64,000 nucleotides of DNA from Aminobacter ciceronei (GCF_014138625.1 NZ_JACJHY010000023.1:1-64000), one strand, 5' to 3'. Counted from the stretch's first letter, positions 9,432-19,009 are shown. The notes: generated by a model not told the origin, from the letters alone. Numbers and translations: made by a program.

Positions 9432-11128
9432 AGGGCGCTCCTTTTGTCGTTCGTCTGGGAGAGATCGGAAAGTGCGATGCCGTGCTGATGGGCGAGCAAG
9501 GCGAGAAAGGCGCTGCGCTCGGCGGCGGCCTCGGCGGCGCTCCAGCCTTTGTGGTTGGCCAGGATGGCGAGCACGGCCTCGATGAGCTGGAGGTTGAGCC
9601 CGCCCGAAATGGCGATGGTTGTGCGGCGCAGGAATATGTCGGCGAGGCATTCGACCTGCTCGCGCTCGACGATCATGCGGATTTCGCCGGTCGAATAGTC
9701 GGAGCCCACCAGCATCGGGTCGGAGGCAGCCGCGAAATCGACCGCCGAGGTGCCGTAACGCTCAAGCAGGGCATGCGCGCGTTCGATATTGAGACCGTGC
9801 TGTTCCGCCAGCTTTGCGCACCATGCATCCGAGGCGGCGGGAAATTCTCGTCCGCCACCGATGGCGAGGTCCTGGGTGCCGGTATGGCGCGTCAGGCCGA
9901 GGCGCTCGAGCGCCATGTCGGCCGCCATCTCGCCGAAGGAGCGGAAGGTCGTCCACTTGCCACCGATCATGCACAAGGTCGCCGGCAGGCCGCCGCTTGG
10001 TTCCACGAACTCGCAGAAATGGTCGCGCGGAATGCGCCCGGTGAAGCTGTCGTCGCTGGCAGGCAAGGGGCGCACGCCGGCAAAGCGGAAGACGATGTCT
10101 TCTTCGGCGATCACGATCGTGGGGAAAACAAAAGCGAGCGACTGCAGGATGTAGCTGCGTTCGTCGTCCTCACAGCGGACCTGGTCGGGATCATCGACGC
10201 GGATGTCGGTCGAACCGATCAGCACCTTGCCGAGATAAGGAAACAGGATGCAGATGCGGCCATCCTCGTTCTCGTAATAGACCATGTGGCCGCCAAGCGC
10301 GTCATGCAGCTCGGCATTGTCGACGATCAGGTGCGAGCCCTTGGTACCGCCCATCATGCGCGGGGCGGCCGCGCCAATGGCCTTGTTGGTGAGGTCGATC
10401 CAACCACCGGTGGCGTTGATGATCAGCTTGGGGCGGAGCTGCAGGACCTCGCCGGTCAAGCTGTCGGTAAGGGCGAGGCCGTCGTTGGATGCGGCGACCG
10501 CGGCATAGTTCAGGGCGTGCGCGGTGGGGCTCGATGCCAATGCGTCGAACAACATCTCCAGGCCGAGGCGCTCGGGACGGCTGACCCAGGCGTCGTAATA
10601 GGTGGCGGAGCTGCGGATATCGGAATTGATCGCGGGCCATGTCTTGAGGGTTTCGGCACGGCCGCGGAAGCGGTGCTTCGGCATCAATCGCCGTGCTGCC
10701 GTGAACAGGTCGTACATGGTCAGTCCGGCCTTGATCACCAGCGCGCCGCGGCGGCTGGGATTGCGCGTCAGGCCGAGGAAGCGGACCGCGCCGTTGGCGA
10801 TGCCGGAGAAGGTGTCGAAGATCGGCACCGTCGTCGGCAGCGGCGCGACATAGTGCGGGGCGTTCTTGAGCAGCCGGTCGCGCTCGACCAGCGATTCACG
10901 CACCAACTTGAACTCGCCGTTTTCGAGATAGCGAAGCCCGCCATGCACCATGCGCGACAGTGCAGCACTGGCGCCTGAGCAATAGTCGCCCTTGTCGGCG
11001 AGCACGACGTCGACGCCTTGCAGCGCGAGTTCGCGGAACACCGAGATGCCGTTGATGCCGCCGCCTATCACCAGCACGGCAATATCGGGCCGCTCTCGCA
11101 GAGCGGCGAGTGTGTCGTTGCGGTTCAT
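9422..11128 (-). CDS. GlpD-like FAD-dependent (polyol/glycerol) phosphate dehydrogenase
   Basis: A 568-residue FAD oxidoreductase of the aerobic glycerol-3-phosphate dehydrogenase family. IAVLVIGGGINGISVFRELA is the dinucleotide-binding motif; ALSRMVHGGLRYLENGEFKL, NATGGWID and GGTKGSHLIVDNAEL are classic GlpD segments, and a C-terminal DAO_C-like domain is present. I place the start at the ATG at 11128; the frame extends 107 residues upstream but that part is low-complexity shadow sequence. Besides GlpD, the family includes erythritol-phosphate dehydrogenase EryB. With the neighbouring kinase and aldolase, oxidation of a phosphorylated polyol is the likely role. Electrons presumably go to ubiquinone. 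Confidence 0.88.
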   Translation of the reverse strand: MNRNDTLAALRERPDIAVLVIGGGINGISVFRELALQGVDVVLADKGDYCSGASAALSRMVHGGLRYLENGEFKLVRESLVERDRLLKNAPHYVAPLPTTVPIFDTFSGIANGAVRFLGLTRNPSRRGALVIKAGLTMYDLFTAARRLMPKHRFRGRAETLKTWPAINSDIRSSATYYDAWVSRPERLGLEMLFDALASSPTAHALNYAAVAASNDGLALTDSLTGEVLQLRPKLIINATGGWIDLTNKAIGAAAPRMMGGTKGSHLIVDNAELHDALGGHMVYYENEDGRICILFPYLGKVLIGSTDIRVDDPDQVRCEDDERSYILQSLAFVFPTIVIAEEDIVFRFAGVRPLPASDDSFTGRIPRDHFCEFVEPSGGLPATLCMIGGKWTTFRSFGEMAADMALERLGLTRHTGTQDLAIGGGREFPAASDAWCAKLAEQHGLNIERAHALLERYGTSAVDFAAASDPMLVGSDYSTGEIRMIVEREQVECLADIFLRRTTIAISGGLNLQLIEAVLAILANHKGWSAAEAAAERSAFLALLAHQHGIALSDLSQTNDKRSALCA

Positions 11129-11147
11129 GTGGGCTGTGCCTTTTCGC

Positions 11148-12143
11148 TCAGGCATCCATGGCGGTGAGATGCGCGGCGATTGCCGTGTCGATGATTGCCA
11201 ATTCGTTCGTGCCAAGCGTGATCTCGCCGGCCCGTGCATTGTCGAGCGCCTGTTCGGCTGTGCGCGCGCCGCACAAGCCGAAAGTGATACCGGGCTGGGC
11301 GAGTGTCCATGCGATGACGATCTGGGCCATCGACGCCTTGTGCTGTTCAGCGACCGGCGCGATGGCCTGCTTGAGCTTTGCCACCTTCTGCCTGTTGGCG
11401 GCGGAAAAACGTGGATTGCCCTTGCGCTGGTCATCGCCGGTGAATTCACGCGAAGGATCGATCATCCCGGTCAACAGGCCGAGCGCCAGCGAGGAGTAGC
11501 TGAGCGTGGCGATGTCGTTGCGCTGGGTGATCGGCAGCAGGCTGGTCTCGATCTCACGATCGATCATCGAATAGCGTTCCTGGATCGCGTCGATCTGGCC
11601 AGCGGAGACATAAAGCTCGAGGTCCTCGGCGCTGACGTTGGAAGCACCGATGGCGCGGATCTTGCCCGCTGCCTTGAGCTTTTCCAGCGTCGCCATCGTT
11701 TCAGCAATCGGCGTCGTCGGATCCTGCCAGTGGGTGATGTAGAGGTCGATGTAGTCGGTGCCGAGGCGGTTGAGGCTCTGCTCGATCTCGTGGGCGATGC
11801 CGTCGGCGCCGAGATAGCGGTGCACCGGCTTGCCATCCTGGTCGAAGAAGTGGTTGCCCTTGCCGGAATGCCAGTTGAGACCGCATTTGGTGGCGATGAC
11901 CACCTTGTCGCGCTTGCCCTTGATCGCCTTGCCGACAATCTCCTCGCTGCGGCCGAGGCCATAGGCAGGCGCGGTGTCGATCAGGCTGATGCCTGATTCA
12001 ATCGAGGCTTCGATGGCGCGGATCGAGGCCTGCTCGTCGGTGCCGCCCCACATCCAGCCGCCGATCGCCCAGGTGCCGAGGCCGACGGCCGAAGCAGAGA
12101 CGCCGGAGCGGCCAATGGGGCGTTGGATCTGTCGGGAGCTCAT
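11148..12143 (-). CDS. Aldo/keto reductase
   Basis: An NADP(H)-dependent TIM-barrel reductase of 331 residues. LIDTAPAYGLGRSEEIVGKA contains the catalytic Asp and Tyr, IATKCGL the Lys and YITHWQDP the His of the AKR tetrad; GLCGARTAEQ near the C terminus is the cofactor-binding region. It resembles YajO/YghZ-type and L-glyceraldehyde-3-phosphate reductases. Its ATG overlaps the SorC regulator stop by 4 bp, so it is co-transcribed. It could reduce a sugar or aldehyde to the polyol used by the operon, or act on an aldolase product. Confidence 0.88.
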   Translation of the reverse strand: MSSRQIQRPIGRSGVSASAVGLGTWAIGGWMWGGTDEQASIRAIEASIESGISLIDTAPAYGLGRSEEIVGKAIKGKRDKVVIATKCGLNWHSGKGNHFFDQDGKPVHRYLGADGIAHEIEQSLNRLGTDYIDLYITHWQDPTTPIAETMATLEKLKAAGKIRAIGASNVSAEDLELYVSAGQIDAIQERYSMIDREIETSLLPITQRNDIATLSYSSLALGLLTGMIDPSREFTGDDQRKGNPRFSAANRQKVAKLKQAIAPVAEQHKASMAQIVIAWTLAQPGITFGLCGARTAEQALDNARAGEITLGTNELAIIDTAIAAHLTAMDA

Positions 12144-13120
12144 GCTGCCTCCTGTTCGGCAAGGTCGAGAATCTGGAGGCTTGTCGCCTCGTCGGTGACG
12201 ATGGTGTCGAGATGGTTGCCGCGCATGGCGCTGAGGATGGGCGCGGCCTTGCTCGGCCCGCTGGCGATGCCGATCGAGCGCGGTATGGTGGCGAATTCAT
12301 CCAAGGTCAGCGACACCAGCGACCGGTTGAGGGCGTAGCCGCAAAGCTTGCCGCGACTGTCGATCAGGTGGGCGAGCAACTCGCCCGATGCGCCCGACTG
12401 CTGGATGGCCTGCCGGTCGGCGCTCGATGATGGGTGCAGGTCGTAATAGCTGGAGTCGTCGGTCAAGATCGAGCCGATGCCGACAACCGCCACATCTGCC
12501 TCGCGCGCCTTGCGGAAGACATCGGCAACGGAACGCACGCCCATCAGCATTTCGCGCTGTTCCGGCGTGTCGGCAAACAAGGGCGCATGCACCTGGTAGG
12601 CGCGGCCGCCGAGCTTGTCGGCCATCAGCGATGCGACGTGGTTGACGTCGGTGTAGTGCTTGCCCTGGACGAGACCGGTGGCCGGGATGACCTCGACATC
12701 ATAGCTGCGACCGGGCTTCAGCCCGGCAACAAGTGCGCTGACGCCCTTGCCGCCGGTGATCGAGATGGTGTCGCCATCCTTGATGGTGTCGAGCAGCAGA
12801 CGGGCGGCGGCCTCGCCGACCCGCTGCAGCGCGGTCTGCGGATTGTCGGATACCGAGGGTACGACGACGGCGCGTTCGATGCCGCCGAGCGCGACAAGAC
12901 GCGTCTCGATGTCGACGAGATGGTCGATCGGCGACTTGATCTTGATCTCGACGAGGCCGAGCTGGTGGCCGCGCTTGATCAGCCGGTTGACGGTGGCGTG
13001 CGAGATGCCGAGTTCTTTGGCGATCTCGGCCTGGGTCTTGCCCTCGACATAGTGGAGCACGAGTGCCTGGTGCATCTGGCGGACGGTCGATATGTCGTCG
13101 CGGGTGTTGGGGGGAGCCAT
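12140..13120 (-). CDS. SorC-family sugar-responsive transcriptional regulator
   Basis: A 326-residue regulator with an N-terminal helix-turn-helix (KTQAEIAKELGISHATVNRL, about residues 29-48) and a C-terminal sugar-phosphate-binding domain (GDTISITGGKGVSALVAGL; VGIGSILTDDSSYYD). The SorC/DeoR-like family includes LsrR, EryD and SorC, which respond to phosphorylated products of the operon they control. It lies inside the operon, between the permease and the aldo/keto reductase. The likely operators are the palindromes at 16931-16968 upstream of the first gene, an inference from position. Confidence 0.9.
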   Translation of the reverse strand: MAPPNTRDDISTVRQMHQALVLHYVEGKTQAEIAKELGISHATVNRLIKRGHQLGLVEIKIKSPIDHLVDIETRLVALGGIERAVVVPSVSDNPQTALQRVGEAAARLLLDTIKDGDTISITGGKGVSALVAGLKPGRSYDVEVIPATGLVQGKHYTDVNHVASLMADKLGGRAYQVHAPLFADTPEQREMLMGVRSVADVFRKAREADVAVVGIGSILTDDSSYYDLHPSSSADRQAIQQSGASGELLAHLIDSRGKLCGYALNRSLVSLTLDEFATIPRSIGIASGPSKAAPILSAMRGNHLDTIVTDEATSLQILDLAEQEAA

Positions 13121-13142
13121 GATGGTGTCTCGTGCTTGATGC

Positions 13143-14129
13143 TCAGGACTTCTTGCGGTGCAGGAAGTGGTCGATGGAGACGGCCGCTAGAAGGATGCAG
13201 CCCTTGATCATGTCCTGCCAGTAGACGGAGACGTCGAGCAGGATCAGCGAGCTGGTGACCACCGAGAGCAGTGCCATACCGAGAATGGCGCCGAAGATGG
13301 TGCCCGAGCCGCCATTGAGAGATGCGCCGCCGATCACCGCCGCCGCGATGATGTTGAGCTCCATGCCGGCGCCGAAGGTGGGCGTCGCAGCACCAAAGCG
13401 GGCCATGTAGATGACACCCGCCAGCCCGGCGAGGGTCGAGCACAGCACCGTCACCCAGAACTTCACCTGCTTGGTCTTGATGCCGGAGAACTGCGCCGCC
13501 TTCTCGTTGGAGCCGGTGTAGAACACCTTGCGGAAGGCAGTGGCGCGGCGCAGCAGGAAGTCGAAGATCGCAACGACGACGACGAAGATGATGATGACAT
13601 AGGGCAGGCCGTGGAGGCTGCCCTGGCCGATGGCCTTGAATTCCGGTGGCAGCGAAAACAGCGACAGCGGCGTGCCCTTGGTGATGACCAGGCACAGGCC
13701 GCGGACGATGACCATCGCCGCAAGCGAAGTGATGAAGTGGTTGAGCCCGACCACGGTGACGAAAAAGCCCATGGCAGCGCCGATCAAGGCGCTTGTGCCG
13801 ATGCCGATCAGGCTCGCCGTCCACGGGTCCAGCCCGGCAAGGAACAGCGCGCCCGACACCACCATCGAGAAGCAGACCACCGAGCCGACCGACAGGTCGA
13901 TGCCGCCGACGATCAGCAGGATGGTCATACCGACCACGACGATGCCCTCGATCGAGAAGCTCATCAGCATGGCGCGGAAATTGCCCCATGTCAGGAAGTG
14001 TGGCGAGGCAAAGCTCATGGCGATGCACAGCGCCAGAATGATGACGATCAGGCCGGCTTCGCGCATCGAGGCGAGGCGGGCGAAGTTGATGCGCCCGGCG
14101 GTGTCGGGTGCCTTGATCTCGGCATGCAT
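13143..14129 (-). CDS. CUT2 sugar ABC transporter permease (RbsC-like)
   Basis: An inner-membrane permease of the BPD_transp_2 family with about 8-10 hydrophobic segments. VGGIDLSVGSVVCFSMVV and AAAVIGGASLNGGSGTIFGAILG are the hallmark RbsC motifs. The ATG at 14129 has GGAG eight bases upstream (328 residues); an alternative ATG at 14159 would overlap the ATPase stop but has a weak ribosome site. Only one permease gene is present, so the channel is presumably a homodimer as in ribose transport, unlike LsrC/LsrD. Confidence 0.9.
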   Translation of the reverse strand: MHAEIKAPDTAGRINFARLASMREAGLIVIILALCIAMSFASPHFLTWGNFRAMLMSFSIEGIVVVGMTILLIVGGIDLSVGSVVCFSMVVSGALFLAGLDPWTASLIGIGTSALIGAAMGFFVTVVGLNHFITSLAAMVIVRGLCLVITKGTPLSLFSLPPEFKAIGQGSLHGLPYVIIIFVVVVAIFDFLLRRATAFRKVFYTGSNEKAAQFSGIKTKQVKFWVTVLCSTLAGLAGVIYMARFGAATPTFGAGMELNIIAAAVIGGASLNGGSGTIFGAILGMALLSVVTSSLILLDVSVYWQDMIKGCILLAAVSIDHFLHRKKS

Positions 14130-14148
14130 CACGGTTTCTCCGGCTTCC

Positions 14149-15684
14149 CTAGGTGACATTTTGAGCCTGCTTTTCTTGATTTGAAGAGTTCTGGACGCCC
14201 GAGGCGAGCATGATGATGGCTTCCTCGCCGAGTGCGTCGGCGCCGAGTTCGCCGGCGATGCGGCCCTCGCGCACCACGATCACGCGGTCGCACAGGCCGA
14301 TCAGTTCCGGCAGTTCCGAGGAGATGACGACGATGCCGGTGCCCTTGGCTGCAAGCTGGCGCAGCAGGCGGTGAATCTCGACCTTGGCGCCGACGTCGAT
14401 GCCGCGCGTCGGTTCGTCCATGATGATGACCTTGGGATCGATCGACAATTGCTTGGCGATCGCCACCTTCTGCTGGTTGCCGCCGCTCAGCGTCGACACT
14501 TTGGCATCGATGCCGGCCATACGCACGCCGAGGCGCCTGGTCAGGTCCGTCGCTTGATTGTCCTCGGCCTTGCGGTCGAGCAGGCCGAGCGAACCGGTCA
14601 GCTTGCCCAGGTCGAGTGCGGAGACATTGGCCGCGATCGACATATCGAGAAACACGCCCGAGCCCTTGCGGTCTTCGGAGAGATAGACGAGGCCAGCCTT
14701 GACGGCATCGCTGTAGCTCGAGATGCGCAAGCTCTGGCGGTCAAGCGCGACGGTGCCCGACATCACGGGCCTGAGGCCACAGATGCTCTGGGCAATTTCA
14801 CTGCGGCCAGCGCCGATCAGGCCGCCGATACCGAGGATTTCTCCGGCCCGGAGCTCAAGATTGACGCCGCTGAAGCGGTCGCCATCCGATAGGCCTTCGA
14901 CCGAAAGCAGCTTGTGGCCCGGCTCCTGAGCCAGCTTGTCGGGATAGAGCTGGGTGATCTCGCGGCCGACCATCTTGCGCACGACGTCGTCGGGCGAACT
15001 TTTGGCAATGGGGTCGGTGGCGACATAGTGGCCGTCGCGGAAGACGGTGACACGGTCGCAGAGCGAGAAAATCTCGGCCATGCGATGGCTGATATAGACC
15101 ACCGAAATGCCGCGATCCCTGAGGCCGCGGACGATGGCAAACAGCCTTTGCGCTTCGTTTTCGGTCAGCGCCGCGGTCGGCTCGTCGAGCATCAGCACCT
15201 TGCAGTCCAGCGTCAGCGCCTTGGCGATCTCGACGAGCTGCTGGCTGGAAATGGAGAGGTCGGCGACCTTGGTGCGCACCGGAATGGGCGCGAGCAGGTC
15301 CATCACCTTCTGCGCGTCGGCATAGAGTTTCTGGAAATTCATCAGCGGCGCGCGACGGGCATTGATCGCGGCCATGTAGATATTTTCGGCGACCGTCGCG
15401 TCCTGGCAGAGCGCAATCTCCTGGTGGACGAGTGCTACGCCGAGACGCTGGGCTGCCGCCGGCGAGGGGATCGAAACGCTTGTGCCGTCGATCAGGATCT
15501 CGCCCCGGTCGGGCTGCAGCACGCCGGCGATCATGTTCATCAGCGTCGATTTGCCGGCGCCGTTTTCGCCACACAGCGCATGGATCTCCCCGCGCTTGAG
15601 CTCGAACTGCACGTCGCTGAGCGCCTTTACCGGCCCGAACGCCTTGGACAGGCCGCGTATTTCAAGAATGGGCGTCTCGGTCAC
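14149..15684 (-). CDS. CUT2 sugar ABC transporter ATPase (RbsA-like, two ABC domains)
   Basis: A fused double ATPase of 511 residues. The GTG at 15684 with AGGAG six bases upstream is a far better start than the upstream extension, which is Arg/Pro-rich shadow. The first domain has Walker [10 protein letters not shown] and Walker [12 protein letters not shown]; the second has a degenerate P-loop region (GLIGAGRSE), signature LSGGNQQK and [12 protein letters not shown]. This asymmetry is typical of RbsA/MglA/LsrA proteins. It energises the adjacent permease. Confidence 0.92.
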   Translation of the reverse strand: MTETPILEIRGLSKAFGPVKALSDVQFELKRGEIHALCGENGAGKSTLMNMIAGVLQPDRGEILIDGTSVSIPSPAAAQRLGVALVHQEIALCQDATVAENIYMAAINARRAPLMNFQKLYADAQKVMDLLAPIPVRTKVADLSISSQQLVEIAKALTLDCKVLMLDEPTAALTENEAQRLFAIVRGLRDRGISVVYISHRMAEIFSLCDRVTVFRDGHYVATDPIAKSSPDDVVRKMVGREITQLYPDKLAQEPGHKLLSVEGLSDGDRFSGVNLELRAGEILGIGGLIGAGRSEIAQSICGLRPVMSGTVALDRQSLRISSYSDAVKAGLVYLSEDRKGSGVFLDMSIAANVSALDLGKLTGSLGLLDRKAEDNQATDLTRRLGVRMAGIDAKVSTLSGGNQQKVAIAKQLSIDPKVIIMDEPTRGIDVGAKVEIHRLLRQLAAKGTGIVVISSELPELIGLCDRVIVVREGRIAGELGADALGEEAIIMLASGVQNSSNQEKQAQNVT

Positions 15685-15714
15685 GCCATGCTCCTGCGAT
15701 GGGCGCCACAAAGG

Positions 15715-15738
15715 GGAAGGGGACCGGGGTCCCCTTCC
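15715..15738 (-). terminator. hairpin between binding-protein and ATPase genes
   Basis: A perfect 11-bp stem (GGAAGGGGACC / GGTCCCCTTCC) with a 2-nt loop lies 34 bp behind the binding-protein stop and 30 bp before the ATPase start. There is no strong T-run, so it is more likely an mRNA-stabilising or partially terminating structure than a full terminator. Confidence 0.65.
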
Positions 15739-15772
15739 GGGTTTTCTGCCGCGAGCGGCAAGGGATGCGACC

Positions 15773-16804
15773 TTATTCCTCGATGCCCTTGGTGCCGCGA
15801 CGCTTGAGATACTTGTCCCAATAGAAGTCGTCGGCATTTTCGGCTGTCACGATGGAGAAGCCGTTGTCGACGAAGGGCACGCTCATGCCGTTGGCGCCTG
15901 ACCGCTTCGTGTCGTTCATCGGGTCGATCAGGTTGGGATGCGCGGCCAGCCACAGCAGCATGAAGCCCATATAGCCCTGCATGCCCTGGTTGGGGTTGAC
16001 CGAACCGTAGATCTCGCCGGCCTTGATCATGTCAAGGATCTTGGCGTTGACGTCGGCGAGCATGACCTTGATCTTGCCGCCGCCTTCCTTGGCCGCCTGG
16101 GCAGCGCCGATGGCCGAGTTGGCTTCCGGCATGAACACCGCACCGAGGTCAGGATGCGCCTGGGCGAGGCTGAGAACGGCCTGATAGGCCTTGGTCGGGT
16201 CCTGGTTCGAGGCAGCGCGGCCGACCAGCTTCATGTCGGGCCATTTGGCTTCCATGCGGGCGATGAAGGCCGAGATGCGCTTGTCGTGGTTGTCCTGGCC
16301 GGGATTTTCCAGCACGGCATACTCGCCCTTGCCGTCCATCGCCTTGGCGACGGCATCGGCGGCATAGGTGCCTTCGGCCAGATTGTCCGAAGTGATGAAG
16401 GAGGTGCGCTTGGAGTTGGGTGAGTCGGCCGCGAAGGTGACGACGGCGGTGCCCTGCTCGATGGCGCGGTTGATCGGCTCGATGAACGGGTCGGAGTTCA
16501 TCGGGTGGACCAGGATGCCGGCCGGCTTCTGGGCGAGCGCCTGGTCGAAGGTGGCGATCTGCTTGTTGACGTCGTATTCGGGCGTGCCGGTGTATTCCGT
16601 CTCGCAACCGAACTGCTGGCCGGCCTGCTTGAACATCTCATAGACCGGGAACCAGTATTCGACGCCCGAGACCATGACGTTCATGACGTATTTCTCACCC
16701 GGCTCGCATTTGAACGGGTTGGCGGTTTCGGCAAGCGCCTGGGTCGAAGCCAAACAGGTCGACGCAGCCGCCGCGATTGCGAGCGTGCTCAGAAATTTGC
16801 GCAA
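15773..16804 (-). CDS. Periplasmic sugar-binding protein of a CUT2 ABC importer
   Basis: A type-I periplasmic binding protein (RbsB-like). The TTG at 16804 has GGGAGG four bases upstream and starts a clean signal peptide ([24 protein letters not shown]); an ATG at 16828 is possible but poorly served by a ribosome site. The mature part has the RbsB-like pattern: [19 protein letters not shown], then [21 protein letters not shown] and an [11 protein letters not shown] hinge region. First gene of the minus-strand operon and presumably its most abundant product. The ligand cannot be read from sequence; a polyol or pentose is inferred from the enzymes downstream. Confidence 0.88.
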   Translation of the reverse strand: MRKFLSTLAIAAAASTCLASTQALAETANPFKCEPGEKYVMNVMVSGVEYWFPVYEMFKQAGQQFGCETEYTGTPEYDVNKQIATFDQALAQKPAGILVHPMNSDPFIEPINRAIEQGTAVVTFAADSPNSKRTSFITSDNLAEGTYAADAVAKAMDGKGEYAVLENPGQDNHDKRISAFIARMEAKWPDMKLVGRAASNQDPTKAYQAVLSLAQAHPDLGAVFMPEANSAIGAAQAAKEGGGKIKVMLADVNAKILDMIKAGEIYGSVNPNQGMQGYMGFMLLWLAAHPNLIDPMNDTKRSGANGMSVPFVDNGFSIVTAENADDFYWDKYLKRRGTKGIEE

Positions 16805-17189
16805 GTTTCCTCCCTTGGCCGAAGCCATCCTCAATGACCGTCGCGGGCGCCCCAGGCGCCGCTATGTGGATTGATTGCCGCCGGACTTCCTCCCGAAAGC
16901 CGACGGTCTGGAGATTACAGCTCACCCAGCATATGTCAATAAAATTCATATACTGAAATATATTTCAGATCAAGCCTCGCGATTCTGAATTTGCGCCGGG
17001 GCTGGTCGGGTCTCTGTGGTCGCTACAAAGCTAGACCTTTGTGCCAGCGTGCTGCCATGGCCAACCTTCGCGGATGAGATTTTTCCACTTGCCAATCCAA
17101 TTAGAAAATATCACCTTCGCAATGTGATGCATCAGTTGCAAAATCCAGGACATCAAAGTCTGGCTGATCGCTCAATGGAGAGGGTTCTC
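16805..17189. other. divergent promoter region between two ABC-transporter operons
   Basis: A 385-bp region separates the minus-strand sugar operon (start 16804) from the plus-strand NMT1-type operon (start 17190). It is clearly more AT-rich than its surroundings around 16930-16970 and 17095-17150, as expected for promoters. The only organised element I see is the double dyad at 16931-16968. No credible small gene. Confidence 0.6.
16931..16968. promoter_or_regulatory. paired palindromes, candidate operator
   Basis: Two adjacent dyads occur: ATATG-N11-CATAT (16931-16951) and the perfect 16-bp palindrome CTGAAATATATTTCAG (16953-16968). They lie about 130-165 bp upstream of the sugar-binding protein start, in an AT-rich island. 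The SorC-family regulator of the operon is the natural candidate ligand; the GntR protein of the divergent operon is the alternative. Confidence 0.55.
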
Positions 17190-18206
17190 ATGGTTGCCGT
17201 CAATCGTCGCGGGTTTATTGTCTCGGCTCTCGCCGCGGGCCTTCTGGCCGGAGCCGCCAGCGGCGCGCTGGCTGAGGACAAGCCGAAGATCGAATTCCTC
17301 TATTCGCCCTTTGCCGACTATGCGCCGTTCTTCCTCGCCGAGGACCTCGGCTATTTCGACGAATACGGCGTCGACGTGACCCTGTCGCCGAAGAGCGGCA
17401 CTGCCGAGACGATCCAGATGCTGGCCTCAGGCAACGTCCAGGCGGGCGCTGCGACCTGGGGTGCCGGGCTGTTCAATTCGATCAATGCGGGCGCCACGGT
17501 CGCCATCGTCGCGACCTCGGCCAAGATGCCCGACACCGTGCCGTCGCCGTCGCCCTTCATGGTCTCGCAGAAGGCCTGGGACGAAGGCATCAAGACGGTC
17601 GCCGACCTCAAGGGCAAGCGTGTCGGTATTCCAGGGCCTGGCGGCTTTGGCATGTATTCGGTCGCCAAGGCGCTGGAAAAGGGTGGTCTGACCGTCGACG
17701 ACGTCGAGGCGATCTACCTGCCGCCGCCTGCGACTGCCGCCGCCTTCGCCAATGGCGGCCTCGAGGCCGGCTGGAGCATCGAACCCTTCGCCCTGCAGCT
17801 CGAGCGCGAAGGCTTGGGTCGTCGCCTCGTCGAGGACCATACCTTCGGCACCGAACTTGGCTTCATCGCGTTCAACAAGGAGTTCGTGGAGGGCCACGAG
17901 GATGCCGTCGTCAATTTCCTCGCTGCCTATCTCAAGGCTGCGCGCCAGCTCGACAATGGCGGTTGGAAGGACGAGAAGGTGCTCGACATCGTCGCCCGCT
18001 ACACCGGCACGGAAAAATCGCTGCTGCAGGGCATAGCCTACACCATTCGTTCGGAAGACGGGTCGATCGACTTGAACTCCGTGCGTGAGCAGGAGGCATT
18101 CTTCCGCAAGCGCGGCGACCTCGAATACAAGGGCGACGTCGACATCTCCTCGGTCTATCGCAGCGACCTGCTGAAGCGCGCCAACGAACTGGTGGGCAAG
18201 AAGTGA
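17190..18206 (+). CDS. NMT1/SsuA-type ABC transporter substrate-binding protein
   Basis: A periplasmic binding protein of 338 residues in the NMT1/THI5-like (SsuA/TauA) group. The ATG at 17190, behind GGAGAGG, begins a signal peptide with VNRRGFIVSALAAGLLAGAASGALA, which looks Tat-like (RR). Mature motifs are IEFLYSPFADYAPFFLAEDLGYFDEYGVDV, LKGKRVGIPGPGGFGMYSV and ATAAAFANGGLEAGWSIEPFA. The family binds alkanesulfonates, taurine, nitrate, thiamine precursors or aromatic acids; the ligand here is unknown. Stop and ATPase start overlap by 4 bp. Confidence 0.88.
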   Translation: MVAVNRRGFIVSALAAGLLAGAASGALAEDKPKIEFLYSPFADYAPFFLAEDLGYFDEYGVDVTLSPKSGTAETIQMLASGNVQAGAATWGAGLFNSINAGATVAIVATSAKMPDTVPSPSPFMVSQKAWDEGIKTVADLKGKRVGIPGPGGFGMYSVAKALEKGGLTVDDVEAIYLPPPATAAAFANGGLEAGWSIEPFALQLEREGLGRRLVEDHTFGTELGFIAFNKEFVEGHEDAVVNFLAAYLKAARQLDNGGWKDEKVLDIVARYTGTEKSLLQGIAYTIRSEDGSIDLNSVREQEAFFRKRGDLEYKGDVDISSVYRSDLLKRANELVGKK

Positions 18207-19009
18207 CCCAGGCCGCGTTGCCGCAAGGGGCGGGTACGATGAGCGAAACGGCGATCGAGGTGCGCAACCTCACCAAGGCCTTCTACGACGCCGACAGCGA
18301 CCGCACGACCGTCGCTGCCTACGAGGTCGAGTTCGAGGTCAAGCGCGGCGAATTCGTCTGCATCGTCGGTCCCAGCGGCTGCGGCAAGACGACGGTGCTG
18401 CGCATCCTCGCCGGGCTTGAAAGCAAGCTCGGCGGCAGCATCGACATGCGGAGCGAAAACCCGCCAGCGATGGTGTTCCAGGAGGCGTCGGTGCTGCCCT
18501 GGCTCACCGTGCGCGAGAATGTCGGCTTTCCGCTCAGCCTGAAGGGCGTTTCTGCCGAAAAGCGGCGGATGCGCGTCGACGAACTGCTCGAACTGACCGG
18601 GCTGACCGACTTTGCCGATGCGCTGCCGCACCGGCTGTCCGGCGGCATGAAGCAGCGCGTCTCGGTGGCGCGCGCGCTTGTCGACGACCGCGAGATCCTG
18701 TTGATGGACGAGCCGTTCGGCGCACTCGACGAACAGACGCGGCTGGTGCTGCAGCAGGAATTGCTGCGCATCTGGGAGACGACGGGCAAGACCGTCGTGT
18801 TCATCACCCACAGCGTCGACGAAGCGCTGACACTGGCCGACCGGGTGTTGGTGATGTCGCCGCGCCCCGGCACCATTATCGCCGATCTCACTGTCCCCTT
18901 CGACCGGCCGCGCGACGTCGTAGAGATGCGCCGCGACAAGCGTTTCTGGGACCTCACCTATGAGGTCTGGCGGCTGTTGGCCTCAACTTCGCCGGAGCGC
19001 CACGCATGA
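18203..19009 (+). CDS. ABC transporter ATPase (SsuB/TauB-like)
   Basis: A 268-residue ATPase of the nitrate/sulfonate/taurine importer class. Walker [11 protein letters not shown]-loop VFQEASVLPWLTV, signature LSGGMKQR, Walker B ILLMDEPFGALD and switch His in FITHSVDEAL are all present; LPWLTV after the Q-loop is typical of SsuB/TauB. A GTG at 18203 overlaps the preceding stop, while an ATG at 18239 (after GGGGCGGG) is an equally good start giving 256 residues. Confidence 0.9.
   Translation: MTQAALPQGAGTMSETAIEVRNLTKAFYDADSDRTTVAAYEVEFEVKRGEFVCIVGPSGCGKTTVLRILAGLESKLGGSIDMRSENPPAMVFQEASVLPWLTVRENVGFPLSLKGVSAEKRRMRVDELLELTGLTDFADALPHRLSGGMKQRVSVARALVDDREILLMDEPFGALDEQTRLVLQQELLRIWETTGKTVVFITHSVDEALTLADRVLVMSPRPGTIIADLTVPFDRPRDVVEMRRDKRFWDLTYEVWRLLASTSPERHA

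Noticed and set aside
11129-11449. 107-residue N-terminal extension of the GlpD-like protein
   Set aside because: Ser/Arg/Pro-rich sequence read out of frame with the overlapping aldo/keto reductase gene; the ATG at 11128 directly precedes the FAD-binding motif.
5429-16804. AI-2 (lsr) uptake and processing operon
   Set aside because: Importer, SorC regulator and LsrF-like aldolase fit, but there is one permease gene, no LsrG, the kinase looks LyxK/EryA-like, and GlpD-, AKR- and GMC-type enzymes are not part of lsr.
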